DNA from: Aquipuribacter sp051216895
GTDB taxonomy: Bacteria > Actinomycetota > Actinomycetes > Actinomycetales > JBBAYJ01
NCBI RefSeq assembly: GCF_051216895.1
Contig: NZ_JBPKAO010000009.1
Location: 109,678 to 173,677, forward strand
DNA: 64,000 nucleotides
Direction of reading: 5' to 3'
Below are positions 38,297-46,166 of the stretch, piece after piece (positions within the stretch are counted from its first letter, which is position 1; each line of letters begins with the position of its first letter). A program made the position numbers and the translations under genes. Below the pieces are notes generated by a model. That model was not told the DNA's origin. It made no database searches and was given only the letters and a program-made list of their open reading frames with translations.

Positions 38297-38782
38297 GTGG
38301 CCGCGGGGGGCGGCGGGCGGGACATACCGGGCCCGGTCGTGCCCGGCACGGACGTGTCGTCGGTGCTGGTCGCCGTGGTGCTGGTGGCGCTGGCCGTGGT
38401 CGTGGCCCTGGCCGTCGTGCTGGCCTGGCGACGGTTCTCCAACGGGCTCGGCGCGTTCCGTTGCTACGTCCGTCTGCCGGGCAGCGTGGGCGCGTTCTCG
38501 CGCTGGCGGCGCGGCGCCGCCCGCTTCGACACCGACGCGCTGCGGTGGTTCCCGTCCTACACGCTGCTCGCGTCCCGCTCGCTCGTCCTGGACCGGGGTG
38601 AGCTGGAGCTGTTCGGCCGTTGGGCCGCAGGTGAGGACGACGGGGTCCCGCAGGGGCTGACCGTGCTGCGGGGGTCGGTGCGAGGCCGGACGGTCGAGCT
38701 GGCGGTCCCGGTCACGTCGGCGGCCGCCCTCGTGCTCTGGGTCGAGTCGGGACCGCCGGGTCGCGGCGTCAACGTCGCCTGA
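38297..38782 (+). CDS. DUF2550-family membrane protein
   Basis: 161 residues. One N-terminal membrane helix (LVAVVLVALAVVVALAVVLAW) is followed by a cytoplasmic domain with FRCYVRLPG and YTLLASRSLVLDR. This family regularly follows atpC in actinobacteria and its function is unknown. GTG at 38297 is the first in-frame start; the frame is open upstream without a start codon. It converges with the next gene with only 10 bp between stops. Confidence 0.78.
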   Translation: MAAGGGGRDIPGPVVPGTDVSSVLVAVVLVALAVVVALAVVLAWRRFSNGLGAFRCYVRLPGSVGAFSRWRRGAARFDTDALRWFPSYTLLASRSLVLDRGELELFGRWAAGEDDGVPQGLTVLRGSVRGRTVELAVPVTSAAALVLWVESGPPGRGVNVA

Positions 38783-38792
38783 GGCGACCAGC

Positions 38793-39311
38793 TCAGTCGT
38801 CGTCCTCGTCGTCCTCGTCGTCGTCGTCCGGGGAGTCGGGGCTGTCGTCCGTCTCCGGGGAGTCCAGGGAGTCCGGGGATTCGGGGGAGTCCGGCGCGGG
38901 CGCCGGTGCGGGAGCGGGTGCCGGACGGGGCGCGGCGGCCGGGGAGTCGGGGCTGTCCGGTGCGGGGGCCGGTGCGCGAGCAGGTGCCGGCGCCGGGCTG
39001 TCCGGCGACGGCGGGCTGTCCACCTCGGGCGGTGGCGGCGGGAGCGGCGGCGGGCTGGGGGTCGGGGACGGGGAGGGCGTCGCGGTGACGCTCGGCACGG
39101 CGCCCGCGGACGGCGAGGGGTCGGAGGCCGCCCCGGGGGCGCCGGCGAGGTCTGGGTCGCCGCCGGTCGAGGAGTCGGAGCCCACCACGACCACGGACCT
39201 CTGGTCGAGCCGTGGGTCGGCGTCCTCCAGCGCGAAGGCCGTGACCCCGACCGCGGCGCTGGTCCCGAAGCCGACGGCCGCCGCGACGGCCCATGTCCTG
39301 CTCATCGACAT
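38793..39311 (-). CDS. Secreted or membrane-anchored Pro/Asp-rich acidic protein
   Basis: 172 residues. The N-terminal hydrophobic stretch (WAVAAAVGFGTSAAVGVTAFA) acts as a signal or anchor. The remainder is low complexity: Pro-Ser-Asp repeats (PDSPDSP, APAPAPAPAP) and a C-terminal run of 11 Asp/Glu residues encoded by GTCGTC/CTCGTC triplets. No fold can be assigned; it may be a cell-wall-spanning spacer or cation-binding surface protein. ATG has GGAGG six bases upstream. A GATGAG-N6-CTCATC site lies about 100 bp upstream, shared with three other genes. Confidence 0.7.
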   Translation of the reverse strand: MSMSRTWAVAAAVGFGTSAAVGVTAFALEDADPRLDQRSVVVVGSDSSTGGDPDLAGAPGAASDPSPSAGAVPSVTATPSPSPTPSPPPLPPPPPEVDSPPSPDSPAPAPARAPAPAPDSPDSPAAAPRPAPAPAPAPAPDSPESPDSLDSPETDDSPDSPDDDDEDDEDDD

Positions 39312-39407
39312 CGGTCGCCTCCGGCTGCGTCGTGGTGCGGCACGCCGGTGCCGGCCTGCTCGTGCACCCGATGCTGCCGGTCGGCGGGGAGAGGACGAGG
39401 AGACGAC

Positions 39408-39425
39408 GATGAGTGGTCTCTCATC
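39408..39425. promoter_or_regulatory. GATGAG-N6-CTCATC regulatory site (i)
   Basis: Perfect six-base arms with a TGGTCT spacer. It lies upstream of the acidic protein gene and overlaps the stop codon of the APH-like gene. Read on the minus strand, its first 12 bases (CGCCGGATGAGA) are identical to site (ii) at 62652-62679. Confidence 0.55.
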
Positions 39426-40698
39426 CGGCGTGCCGGGCGGCGGCCAGCAGCCGGGGCAGCAGGTCGACGTCCTGGGTCCAGGGCCGGTCCCCGGTCAGGC
39501 CCAGGGCGACCCTGGGCAGCGCCAGCCACTGGTCGGTGCGGCGCTGCCAGCCCGGTCGGCGGTTGCGGGCCGGTCCGGTGGCCAGCGTCAGCAGCACCAG
39601 GGCCATCCGGCGCCAGAGCACCTCGGGGTCGCTGCGCGCGGCGCGCAGGTGCTGGTGGAAGGCGGTCGAGCACGCGGCGGTCGCGTCCGGGTGGGCGAGC
39701 GGGAGCAGGGCGAGGTGGGCCAGCACGCAGGCCTCGTCGTCCACGCGGTGCCCGGGCCCGGCGGTGTCCAGGTCGAGGAGCCCGGACAGCCGGCCGTCCA
39801 CGACCATCACCTGCGCCTCGTAGAGGTCGCCGTGGACCGGGACCAGGGGCAGGGACGCCACCGCCTGGGCCACGTCCGCCGCCTCCGCGAGGGCGCGGAC
39901 CTCGGTGGCGGCGTCGGGGCGCGCGGCGCACAGCAGCTCGACGTGGTGCCAGGACTGCTCCGCCCAGGAGGGTCGGCGGGGGGTCTCCAGCAGGCGGTCG
40001 GGCAGCCGGTCCACCGCGCGCCACAGGTCCTCGGCCGACGGTGAGGCCAGGCCCTCGCGCAGGGCCCGGCGCCAGGTGCGTCCGCCGAGCCGCTCCAGCA
40101 CCACGACGCCCCTGGGGTCGTACCCGAGGCTGCGCGCTGCGGGCACCCCCGCGGTGGCGAGCTCCCGGTGCCGCTCGTGCAGGGCGCGGGCGTCCTCCGG
40201 CGGCACCACCTTGAGGAACAGGCCCGTCCGGTCGGTGCCGGCCTCGACCACGGCACGGCGTCGGGGGCGGTAGGACCGCAGCTGCAGGGTGACGTCGTCG
40301 GGGCGGGACGGCACCCCGCAGGTGCTCAGCAGCCCCGCCACCGCAGCGGGGTCCAGGGCGGGGAGCAGGCCCGGCAGGGACGGGTCGTGGGGCAGCCGCC
40401 AGACCCCGAGCCGGCTCCCGCCGCGGGTCAGCACCAGCGTGCCGGGCGCCCCGTCCACCGCCGACACGTCCGTGGTCAGGGCCAGGACGTGGTCGACCGG
40501 GCCGGACGGCAGGCGGACCCGCACGTCGTGCACCGCGGTCGCCCCGCGACCGGGCCGGTGGTCGACCGAGCGGAGGGCGGTGCGCTCCAGGTGCCCGCCC
40601 AGCTGCTCGGCGGCGGTGCGGAGCGCGGCCTCGGCCACCGGGCCGTGGACGAGGCCTACCTCGTCCACGGTCGGCTCAGGTCCTTTGTCGTCGTCCAC
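39421..40698 (-). CDS. Aminoglycoside phosphotransferase-like (APH/ChoK fold) protein
   Basis: 425 residues. The N-terminal ~130 residues are unassigned. The C-terminal kinase-like part has the catalytic loop PVHGDLYEAQVMV (H-G-D-x-x-x-x-Q in place of the usual N) and the metal-binding LSGLLDLDTAGPG with the expected Asp residues. VVVLERLGGRTW corresponds to the N-lobe hinge. Small-molecule kinase activity is likely, but the substrate is unknown; nothing indicates drug resistance. GTG start. A CTCACC/CTCATC direct repeat plus an inverted arm lies 33-63 bp upstream. Confidence 0.82.
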   Translation of the reverse strand: MDDDKGPEPTVDEVGLVHGPVAEAALRTAAEQLGGHLERTALRSVDHRPGRGATAVHDVRVRLPSGPVDHVLALTTDVSAVDGAPGTLVLTRGGSRLGVWRLPHDPSLPGLLPALDPAAVAGLLSTCGVPSRPDDVTLQLRSYRPRRRAVVEAGTDRTGLFLKVVPPEDARALHERHRELATAGVPAARSLGYDPRGVVVLERLGGRTWRRALREGLASPSAEDLWRAVDRLPDRLLETPRRPSWAEQSWHHVELLCAARPDAATEVRALAEAADVAQAVASLPLVPVHGDLYEAQVMVVDGRLSGLLDLDTAGPGHRVDDEACVLAHLALLPLAHPDATAACSTAFHQHLRAARSDPEVLWRRMALVLLTLATGPARNRRPGWQRRTDQWLALPRVALGLTGDRPWTQDVDLLPRLLAAARHAG

Positions 40699-40730
40699 GA
40701 CGCGAGCAGACCAGCCCCGGCCGGGACCGC

Positions 40731-40761
40731 GGATGAGACGCCGGTGAGACGGGTCTCATCC
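40731..40761. promoter_or_regulatory. CTCATC/GATGAG regulatory site (iii)
   Basis: Nine-base arms GGATGAGAC / GTCTCATCC with 13 bases between, containing a third half-site (GGTGAGAC). On the minus strand CTCACC and CTCATC form a direct repeat with an 11-bp period; GGTGAG and CTCATC form an N6 inverted repeat. It lies just upstream of the APH-like gene and overlaps the stop of the adenosyltransferase gene. Confidence 0.55.
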
Positions 40762-41382
40762 CGGCTGCTGCTGCCGTCCCCCGCCCGGGGCCCACATCAC
40801 GTCGCCGGCGGCCCGGTTGGCGTAGCGCGACAGCACGAACAGCAGGTCCGACAGGCGGTTGAGGTACTGGGCGGTGAGGGTGGACACGCCGCCGTCACCG
40901 TCCTCGGAGGCCACCGGCTCGGTGCCGTAGCGCTCGATGGCCTCCCAGGTGGACCGCTCCGCGCGACGGACGACCGTGCGCGCGGTGTGCAGGCGCGCCG
41001 CGGCCAGGGTCCCGCCCGGCAGCACGAAGGAGCGCAGCTTGGGCAGGTCGGCGTTGTAGGTGTCGATGGCGGTCTCGAGGTCGGCCACGTAGTCCTGGGT
41101 GACGCGCAGGGGCGGGTACTCGTAGCTGGGGCGCAGCGGCGTGCACAGGTCGGCCCCGACGTCGAACAGGTCGTTCTGGACCCGGAGCAGCAGCGCGGCG
41201 ACGTCGTCGTCCAGCTCTGCGCGGGGCGCCCCGGCCATGGCCTCGCCGATGGCGCAGTTGGCCTCGTCGGTGTCGGCGTAGGCGACCAGCCTCGGATCCG
41301 TCTTGTGGGTGCGCGACATGTCGCCCAGGTCGGTCGTTCCGGCGTCGCCGGTCTTCGTGTAGATGCGCGAGAGGATGACCAC
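40756..41382 (-). CDS. PduO-type ATP:cob(I)alamin adenosyltransferase
   Basis: 208 residues. It transfers adenosyl from ATP to cob(I)alamin, making the cofactor needed by acyl-CoA mutases. IYTKTGDAGTTDLGDM at the N-terminus and the C-terminal RTVVRRAERSTW and YLNRLSDLLFVLSRYAN are the PduO signatures. GTG at 41382 is preceded by TAGGCT with seven bases between, which marks it as a leaderless start. The insert SEDGDGGVSTLT lies before the last helix. It fits with meaB, the epimerase and the mutase further along. Confidence 0.95.
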   Translation of the reverse strand: MVILSRIYTKTGDAGTTDLGDMSRTHKTDPRLVAYADTDEANCAIGEAMAGAPRAELDDDVAALLLRVQNDLFDVGADLCTPLRPSYEYPPLRVTQDYVADLETAIDTYNADLPKLRSFVLPGGTLAAARLHTARTVVRRAERSTWEAIERYGTEPVASEDGDGGVSTLTAQYLNRLSDLLFVLSRYANRAAGDVMWAPGGGRQQQPG

Positions 41383-41462
41383 GCGCCTCAGCCTAGGTCG
41401 CCGCGGCCCCGGCGCCACCGCGGCACCGTGCCGGCCTCCGCTCCGAGGCGCACACTGGACCC

Positions 41463-41789
41463 GTGCCCGCCTGGGAGAACTACAGCTACGCCTTCGGTCC
41501 CCTCGTCGCCCTGGTCGCCGTGCTGGTGCTGGTGCTGCTGCTGCGCTGGACGTTCAGCCGTGGCCGCTCGGTGGTCGCACGAAGGGTCGAGCCCGGTGAC
41601 GAGCAGGACTACGGCCTGCTGAGGGCCGTCGCCGCGCCGCCCACGTTCGTGGAGGCGGAGCTGCTGCGCCGACGCCTGCTCGAGCACGGCATCCGGGCCA
41701 CGCTGGCGCCCACCACGGCCGGTCCGCGGGTCATGGTCTTCCCGGACGACGTCCCGATCGCGCAGGAGGTGCTGCGCGCCGCGCTCTAG
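41463..41789 (+). CDS. Small membrane protein with DUF2007-like C-terminal domain
   Basis: 108 residues. One N-terminal membrane helix (FGPLVALVAVLVLVLLLRW) is followed by a cytoplasmic domain whose pattern (VEAELLRRRLLEHGIRATL ... VMVFPDDVPIAQEVL) resembles DUF2007, a small ferredoxin-like fold found fused to or near membrane proteins. Function unknown. GTG with CACACT six bases before it, so a leaderless mRNA is likely. Its stop immediately precedes the operators of the next gene. Confidence 0.72.
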   Translation: MPAWENYSYAFGPLVALVAVLVLVLLLRWTFSRGRSVVARRVEPGDEQDYGLLRAVAAPPTFVEAELLRRRLLEHGIRATLAPTTAGPRVMVFPDDVPIAQEVLRAAL

Positions 41790-41823
41790 TGGTACGGTCG
41801 TACCAAGTGGTACGAACGTACTA
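41790..41823. promoter_or_regulatory. Two palindromic operators upstream of the SMR-TetR operon
   Basis: TGGTACGGTCGTACCA (41790-41805, seven-base perfect arms) and TGGTACGAACGTACTA (41808-41823, GTACG-AA-CGTAC core). Centres are 18 bp apart. This is the arrangement expected for a TetR-family repressor that binds as paired dimers, and the downstream operon encodes one. Confidence 0.8.
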
Positions 41824-41842
41824 GATGAGACGGAGGCCCGAG

Positions 41843-42160
41843 ATGGCCTGGGCACTGGTGGTACTGGCGGGGTTCTTCGAGACGGCGTTCGCCATCTCGC
41901 TCAAGCTGTCGGACGGGTTCCGCAACATCGGCTGGACGATCAGCTTCGTGGTCTTCGCCGGGCTCAGCTTCACGCTGCTGAGCACCGCGCTGCGCAGCCT
42001 CCCGGTCGGCAGCGCGTACGCGGTGTGGGTCGGCATCGGTGCGGTGGGCACGGCGGTGGTGGGCATGGTGTGGCTCGGTGAAGGGGTGGGCGTCGCCCGG
42101 CTGGTCAGCATCGTGCTCGTCGTCGCGGGTGTCGTCGGCCTGCAGCTCACCAGCCGATGA
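41843..42160 (+). CDS. Small multidrug resistance transporter, SugE/Gdx type
   Basis: 105 residues, four membrane helices. The essential Glu13 is in LAGFFETAFAISLK, and SLPVGSAYAVWVGIGAVG then VWLGEGVG are the family signatures. The sequence is closer to SugE/Gdx (guanidinium exporters) than to EmrE. ATG at 41843 has GGAGG seven bases upstream; the ATG at 41825 lies in the operator edge and lacks a ribosome binding site. It probably works as a dual-topology homodimer, as no partner SMR gene is adjacent. Controlled by the operators and TetR gene around it, not by a guanidine riboswitch. Confidence 0.92.
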   Translation: MAWALVVLAGFFETAFAISLKLSDGFRNIGWTISFVVFAGLSFTLLSTALRSLPVGSAYAVWVGIGAVGTAVVGMVWLGEGVGVARLVSIVLVVAGVVGLQLTSR

Positions 42161-42807
42161 GCGCCCGCGGGCAGCAGCGCCGCGAGGCCCTGGTGTCGGC
42201 GGCCGCCGCCCTGCTGGGTCGTGACGGGCCGCACGCGCTGAGCGCCCGCGCCGTCGCCACCGAGGCCGGGGTGCCGCTCGCGGCGGTCAGCTACTACTTC
42301 GACACCGTCGACGACCTGGTCCGCGCCGCCGCGGAGCGCCTGTACGACGGCTACCTGGCGGTGGCGACCGCGCTGCTGGACCGGGCGGCCGGTGGTGGGC
42401 GGGTCCTGGCCGACGACCGTGACGTGGCCGCGCTCGTGGTCCGGGTGTGGCTCGACCCGACCGACGCCGGTCCGGACCCGCAGCGGGTACGCAGCCTGCT
42501 CGTCTCGCTCGCCTCGGCCGCCGACTCGCCCGCCCTGGCCCCCCGGCTGCGCCGCTACGACGAGTCCCTCCAAGGGCTCGTCGTCAGGCTGCTCGAGGGG
42601 GCCGGACGCGACCCCGGGCGGGTCAGGGTGCTGCTGGCCGCCCTGGACGGCTTCGCGCTGGCGCGGCTCAGCGGGGTGCCGCTCCTCGCGGTGCCGACGG
42701 CGGACCTGAGCGCGACGGCGGCACTGAGCGCGACGGAGCTGCTCGCCGGGCTGACCGAGGACCTGCTCCTGGTCTGGGACGACCTGGCCCCGCCCCTGAC
42801 CGGGTGA
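42157..42807 (+). CDS. TetR-family transcriptional regulator
   Basis: 216 residues. The N-terminal helix-turn-helix is at about 25-55 (ALSARAVATEAGVPLAAVSYYFDTV, given here in part, with the family YYF after the recognition helix). The C-terminal domain is Leu/Ala/Asp-rich and binds an unknown ligand. ATG overlaps the SMR stop (ATGA), so the repressor and exporter are translationally coupled. The two palindromes before the SMR gene are its likely binding sites, giving negative autoregulation released by an exporter substrate. Confidence 0.92.
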   Translation: MSARGQQRREALVSAAAALLGRDGPHALSARAVATEAGVPLAAVSYYFDTVDDLVRAAAERLYDGYLAVATALLDRAAGGGRVLADDRDVAALVVRVWLDPTDAGPDPQRVRSLLVSLASAADSPALAPRLRRYDESLQGLVVRLLEGAGRDPGRVRVLLAALDGFALARLSGVPLLAVPTADLSATAALSATELLAGLTEDLLLVWDDLAPPLTG

Positions 42808-42825
42808 GGTCCCCGGCCGGCCCGC

Positions 42826-43518
42826 TCAGAACAGCCGGGCGGTCGGGTCGTCGCGACCCGACAGGGTGACGTAGTCCACGAGCAGGCAGTCGATGCCGCG
42901 GTCGGTGGCCAGCACCCTGGCCTGGGGCTTGATCTCCTGGGCGGCGAACACACCGCGGACCGGCGCCAGCATCGGGTCGCGGTTCATCAGGTCCAGGTAG
43001 CGGGTCAGCTGCTCCACGCCGTCGATCTCGCCGCGTCGCTTGACCTCGACCGCCACGTGGGCGCCCGAGGCGTCGCGCAGCAGCAGGTCGACCGGGCCGA
43101 TCGGGGTCATGTGCTCGCGGCGGACCAGCCGGTACCCCTCGCCGAAGGTGTCGGGGTGGGCGGCCAGCAGGATCTGCAGGTGCGCCTCCACGCCGTCCTT
43201 GACCAGGCCCGGGTCGACGCCGAGCTCGACCTGGTGGTCGTGGAGGACCTCATGGATGACCACGCGCAGCTCGTCGTCGCCCTTCTTGGCGCGTACCCGC
43301 CAGACCTCGACCGCGCCGGCCGGGTCGGTGTCCTCGGGCGCCTGCACCGTGGTGGTGCACGGCGGTGACATCCAGTTGAGCGGCTTGTAGGACCCGCCGT
43401 CGGAGTGCACCAGCACCGACCCGTCGGCCTTGCGCACCAGCAGGCGCGCGGCCGGGGGCAGGTAGGCGTCGAGCCGACCCGAGTAGGTCACCTCGCACCG
43501 AGCGATCACCATCCGCAC
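42826..43518 (-). CDS. nucS: Mismatch endonuclease NucS/EndoMS
   Basis: 230 residues. In actinobacteria, which lack MutS/MutL, NucS cuts both strands at mismatches. The N-terminal dimerisation domain has YSGRLDAYLPPAARLL and YKPLNWMSPP; the C-terminal PD-(D/E)xK nuclease has GPVDLLLRD then VAVEVKRRGEIDGVEQL. These match the mycobacterial protein. GTG at 43518 has TAGGCT seven bases upstream, predicting a leaderless message. It is divergent from the small zinc-motif gene 54 bp away. Confidence 0.96.
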   Translation of the reverse strand: MRMVIARCEVTYSGRLDAYLPPAARLLVRKADGSVLVHSDGGSYKPLNWMSPPCTTTVQAPEDTDPAGAVEVWRVRAKKGDDELRVVIHEVLHDHQVELGVDPGLVKDGVEAHLQILLAAHPDTFGEGYRLVRREHMTPIGPVDLLLRDASGAHVAVEVKRRGEIDGVEQLTRYLDLMNRDPMLAPVRGVFAAQEIKPQARVLATDRGIDCLLVDYVTLSGRDDPTARLF

Positions 43519-43572
43519 GTCCGGCAGCCTAGGGCGTCCCGCGGGGGCCCACGGAGCGGGGACACTGGGGCC

Positions 43573-43908
43573 ATGGCCCGATCCTCACGTCCCGGCGGGC
43601 GACCCTCGTCGCGCGGGCTGTCGAAGTGGCAGCGGGCCGCCGGGCAGGAGCGGCCGCTGTTCACGGGCGGCCCGACCGGCGACACGACCGAGCACCACGG
43701 CGACGGGTCCTGGGTGGTGCGTCGGATCAGCGGGGCCACCAGCAGCAAGGACTACACCTGCCCCGGCTGCTTCGGCCGGATCCGGCCCGCGACCCCGCAC
43801 GTGGTCGCCTGGCCCGAGGCCCGCCCCCTGCTCGGCGGGCAGGCCTCCGACGGTCGACGGCACTGGCACACCGCCTGCTGGGAGCGCCGCAGCCGCACGG
43901 GTCGCTGA
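43573..43908 (+). CDS. Small basic protein with C-x-x-C / H-x-x-C zinc-type motif
   Basis: 111 residues. A basic N-terminus (MARSSRPGGRPSSRGLSKWQ) is followed by a likely zinc site: DYTCPGCFGRIRP supplies C-x-x-C and RHWHTACW supplies H-x-x-x-C, like an HNH-adjacent zinc ribbon. I recall similar small proteins next to nucS in other actinobacteria, often labelled ATP/GTP-binding protein. Function unknown; the divergent placement suggests a link to mismatch repair or DNA binding. ATG with GACACT six bases upstream. Confidence 0.75.
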   Translation: MARSSRPGGRPSSRGLSKWQRAAGQERPLFTGGPTGDTTEHHGDGSWVVRRISGATSSKDYTCPGCFGRIRPATPHVVAWPEARPLLGGQASDGRRHWHTACWERRSRTGR

Positions 43909-43957
43909 CGGGCCAGGAGGCCGAGGGGTGGGCACGGACGGCGGTAACGTGCGGGCC

Positions 43958-44767
43958 GTGCCGTCCACCACCCCCAGCGCCCCCCGCACCGAGACCGTCG
44001 TGACCGCCGACGTGGGACCGGTCGAGATCGGCCCCACGACCCGGTTGCCCGCACGTCGCGAGGACGTCGAGCTGCACACCCCGGACGGGCTGCGCCTGGT
44101 GGGTGAGCTGGCCCTGCCGCCCGAGGGGGACCCGGTCGCGACGCTCGTCTGCCTGCACCCGCTGCCCACCCACGGCGGCTACATGGACTCCCACGTGCTC
44201 CTCAAGGCGTCCTACCGGTTGCCGGCGCTGGCGCAGGTGGCGGTGCTGCGGTTCAACCTGCGCGGGGTCAGCAGCCCGCGCGGGACCTCCGAGGGGACCT
44301 TCGACGCCGGTCGCGACGAGCGGCACGACGTGACGGCCGCGCTGGCGTTCGCCGAGGACGCCGGGCTGCCCGACGTCACGGTGCTGGGCTGGTCGTTCGG
44401 CACCGACCTCGCCCTGCTGCACGCCCGGGACCCGCTGGTGCGCCGGCTGGTGCTGCTGTCCCCTCCGCTGCGCTACTCCACCGACGCCGACCTGGCCTGG
44501 TGGGCGGCGGACGGCCGCGACGTGCTGGCGCTCGTGCCCGAGCACGACGACTACCTGCAGCCGCCCGAGGCGCGCGAGCGGTTCGCGGTGGTGCCGCAGG
44601 CCCGGGTCGTGGGTGTGGACGGCGCGAAGCACCTCTGGGTCGGCGAGCAGCACGTGCGGCGTGCGCTGGACGAGGTCGTCGCCACCGTCGCCCCCGGTGC
44701 CTCACCGCTGCCCCGGACTTGGGACGGGCCCTACGAGCGCGTCACCACCAAGGTGCGGGCGGCCTGA
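43958..44767 (+). CDS. Alpha/beta hydrolase
   Basis: 269 residues. The nucleophile elbow is VLGWSFGTDLAL (G-x-S-x-G), the oxyanion region is VCLHPLPTHGGYMDSH, and the likely catalytic Asp and His are in VPEHDDYLQPPE and GAKHLWVGEQ. This matches the small dienelactone-hydrolase-like family with unknown substrate. GTG at 43958 was chosen because TAACGT ends seven bases before it (leaderless pattern); an earlier GTG at 43928 would add ten residues. It converges with the permease gene at a shared hairpin. Confidence 0.85.
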   Translation: MPSTTPSAPRTETVVTADVGPVEIGPTTRLPARREDVELHTPDGLRLVGELALPPEGDPVATLVCLHPLPTHGGYMDSHVLLKASYRLPALAQVAVLRFNLRGVSSPRGTSEGTFDAGRDERHDVTAALAFAEDAGLPDVTVLGWSFGTDLALLHARDPLVRRLVLLSPPLRYSTDADLAWWAADGRDVLALVPEHDDYLQPPEARERFAVVPQARVVGVDGAKHLWVGEQHVRRALDEVVATVAPGASPLPRTWDGPYERVTTKVRAA

Positions 44768-44793
44768 GCCGTGCTGCCGTGGGTCAGGCCGCC
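44758..44793. terminator. Bidirectional hairpin over two converging stop codons
   Basis: Perfect 10-bp stem GGCGGCCTGA / TCAGGCCGCC with a 16-base loop. The left arm ends in the hydrolase TGA and the right arm begins with the permease TGA (as TCA on the plus strand), so both stop codons are part of the stem. Confidence 0.72.
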
Positions 44794-46097
44794 TCCTGTC
44801 GCGGGTACACCACCCGCTGCACGACGAGCAGGATCGTCGCGGCCAGCGGGATGGCCACCAGCGCACCGATGAGACCGAGCAGCGACCCGCCCACCAGGGC
44901 CGCGACGACGGCGAGCGTGCTGGGGACCGCGACGGTGCGGGCCATGATGCGCGGCAGGATCAGGTAGTTCTCGACCTGCTGGTAGACCAGGAACCAGATG
45001 GCGAGCACCACACCGTCGGTCAGGTCGCCGAGCCCGGCCACCGTGCAGGCCAGGATGGCGCCCAGGGTGGCGCCGACGAGCGGGATCAGCCCGAACACCC
45101 CGACGGCGAAGGCCAGGGCCACCGAGTAGCGCACGTCGAGGATCGACATCACGACGAACGACAGCAGCCCGTTCAGGGTCGCGACGGCCAGCTGGCCGAG
45201 CACGTACCCGCCGACGCGGCGCTGGGCCTCCTCGCCGATCTCGCGGACCCGTTCGCGGCGGGTGCGGGGCACCAGCTTGTAGGCCCCCGCGGTGATGCTC
45301 TTGAGCGAGGCCAGGAAGTACAGCGTGAGGATGAGCACCAGCAGCAGGCTGAAGACACCGGTGACGACGGCCCGGCCGGCGCCCAGGACCCCGCCGAACA
45401 GCGCGTCCACGGTGGAGCTGCTGCTGAGCCTGCTCTCGATCTCGGCGTTGATGCGCTGGAACAGGCCGAACCGGTCGTCGAGGCCCTGGGCCAGGTCGCT
45501 CTGCTCGATCCTGGTCGCGTAGATCGGCGAGACGCGCAGCAGCTGGGTCCCCTCGGAGACCACCAGCGGGGCGACGGCGGCGAAGAAGCCGCCGACGGCC
45601 ACGACCAGGAGCCCGAAGGTCACGGCGACCGCTGCCGGTCGGGGGAGGCCGCGCCGCTCGAGCCAGGCGACGAACGGGTCCAGGCTGAGCGCCAGGAACA
45701 GGGCGGCGAAGACGAGGGTGACGATCTGCCCGGCCTGGACGAACGCCTGCACCAGCCCGATCGCCAGCAGGACGCCGAGGGCCCCGACGAACCCGACCCC
45801 GAAGGGGGAGAAGGACCGCGAGCCCGCGACGGCGACGGCCACCGCCGGGTGGACCGGGTCCGGGCTCGCCGGGTCGGGCTCGGAGGCACCGATCAAGCCG
45901 GGGTCTGTGCCGGGAGGGCCGGCGTCGGGATCGGTGCCGGGAGGGCCGGCGGGGTCCTCGGACGCCCCGACCTCACGCTCCTCGGGCGACGGCGGCACCG
46001 GGTGGGGGTCCTGGCCCTCCTCGCGCCCCTGGCCGGCGGGCTCGGACCCGCCGACGGGCTCTCGGCCCGCGACCGGACGGGACGTGGGGGCGCTCAC
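44784..46097 (-). CDS. AI-2E/PerM-family transporter
   Basis: 437 residues. The N-terminal ~90 residues are hydrophilic, Pro/Glu/Gly-rich and unlike the family. About eight membrane segments follow, with the central amphipathic region (SPIYATRIEQSDLAQGLDD) and the C-terminal FVVMSILDVRYSVALAFAV, FGLIPLVGATLGAILA and VYQQVENYLILPRIM motifs that define PerM/AI-2E proteins. Export of a small molecule is likely, but AI-2 itself is not implied. GTG at 46097 is used because TACCGT lies seven bases before it; GTG at 46106 would add three residues. Confidence 0.9.
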   Translation of the reverse strand: MSAPTSRPVAGREPVGGSEPAGQGREEGQDPHPVPPSPEEREVGASEDPAGPPGTDPDAGPPGTDPGLIGASEPDPASPDPVHPAVAVAVAGSRSFSPFGVGFVGALGVLLAIGLVQAFVQAGQIVTLVFAALFLALSLDPFVAWLERRGLPRPAAVAVTFGLLVVAVGGFFAAVAPLVVSEGTQLLRVSPIYATRIEQSDLAQGLDDRFGLFQRINAEIESRLSSSSTVDALFGGVLGAGRAVVTGVFSLLLVLILTLYFLASLKSITAGAYKLVPRTRRERVREIGEEAQRRVGGYVLGQLAVATLNGLLSFVVMSILDVRYSVALAFAVGVFGLIPLVGATLGAILACTVAGLGDLTDGVVLAIWFLVYQQVENYLILPRIMARTVAVPSTLAVVAALVGGSLLGLIGALVAIPLAATILLVVQRVVYPRQEAA

Positions 46098-46166
46098 GCG
46101 GTCCACGGTAGGCCCGTCGGGCCCGACCGGGGGGCCGACGCAGCGATGTCGCTCGTGCGGTGCCGG

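Noticed and set aside
41825..41842. ATG 41825 as the start of the SMR exporter
   Set aside because: It overlaps the end of the operator region, lacks a ribosome binding site and would put six extra residues before the conserved Met-Ala-Trp; ATG 41843 has GGAGG at seven bases and places Glu at position 13.
41790..41842. Guanidine riboswitch before the Gdx-like gene
   Set aside because: Only about 50 bases are available and these are occupied by two DNA palindromes.
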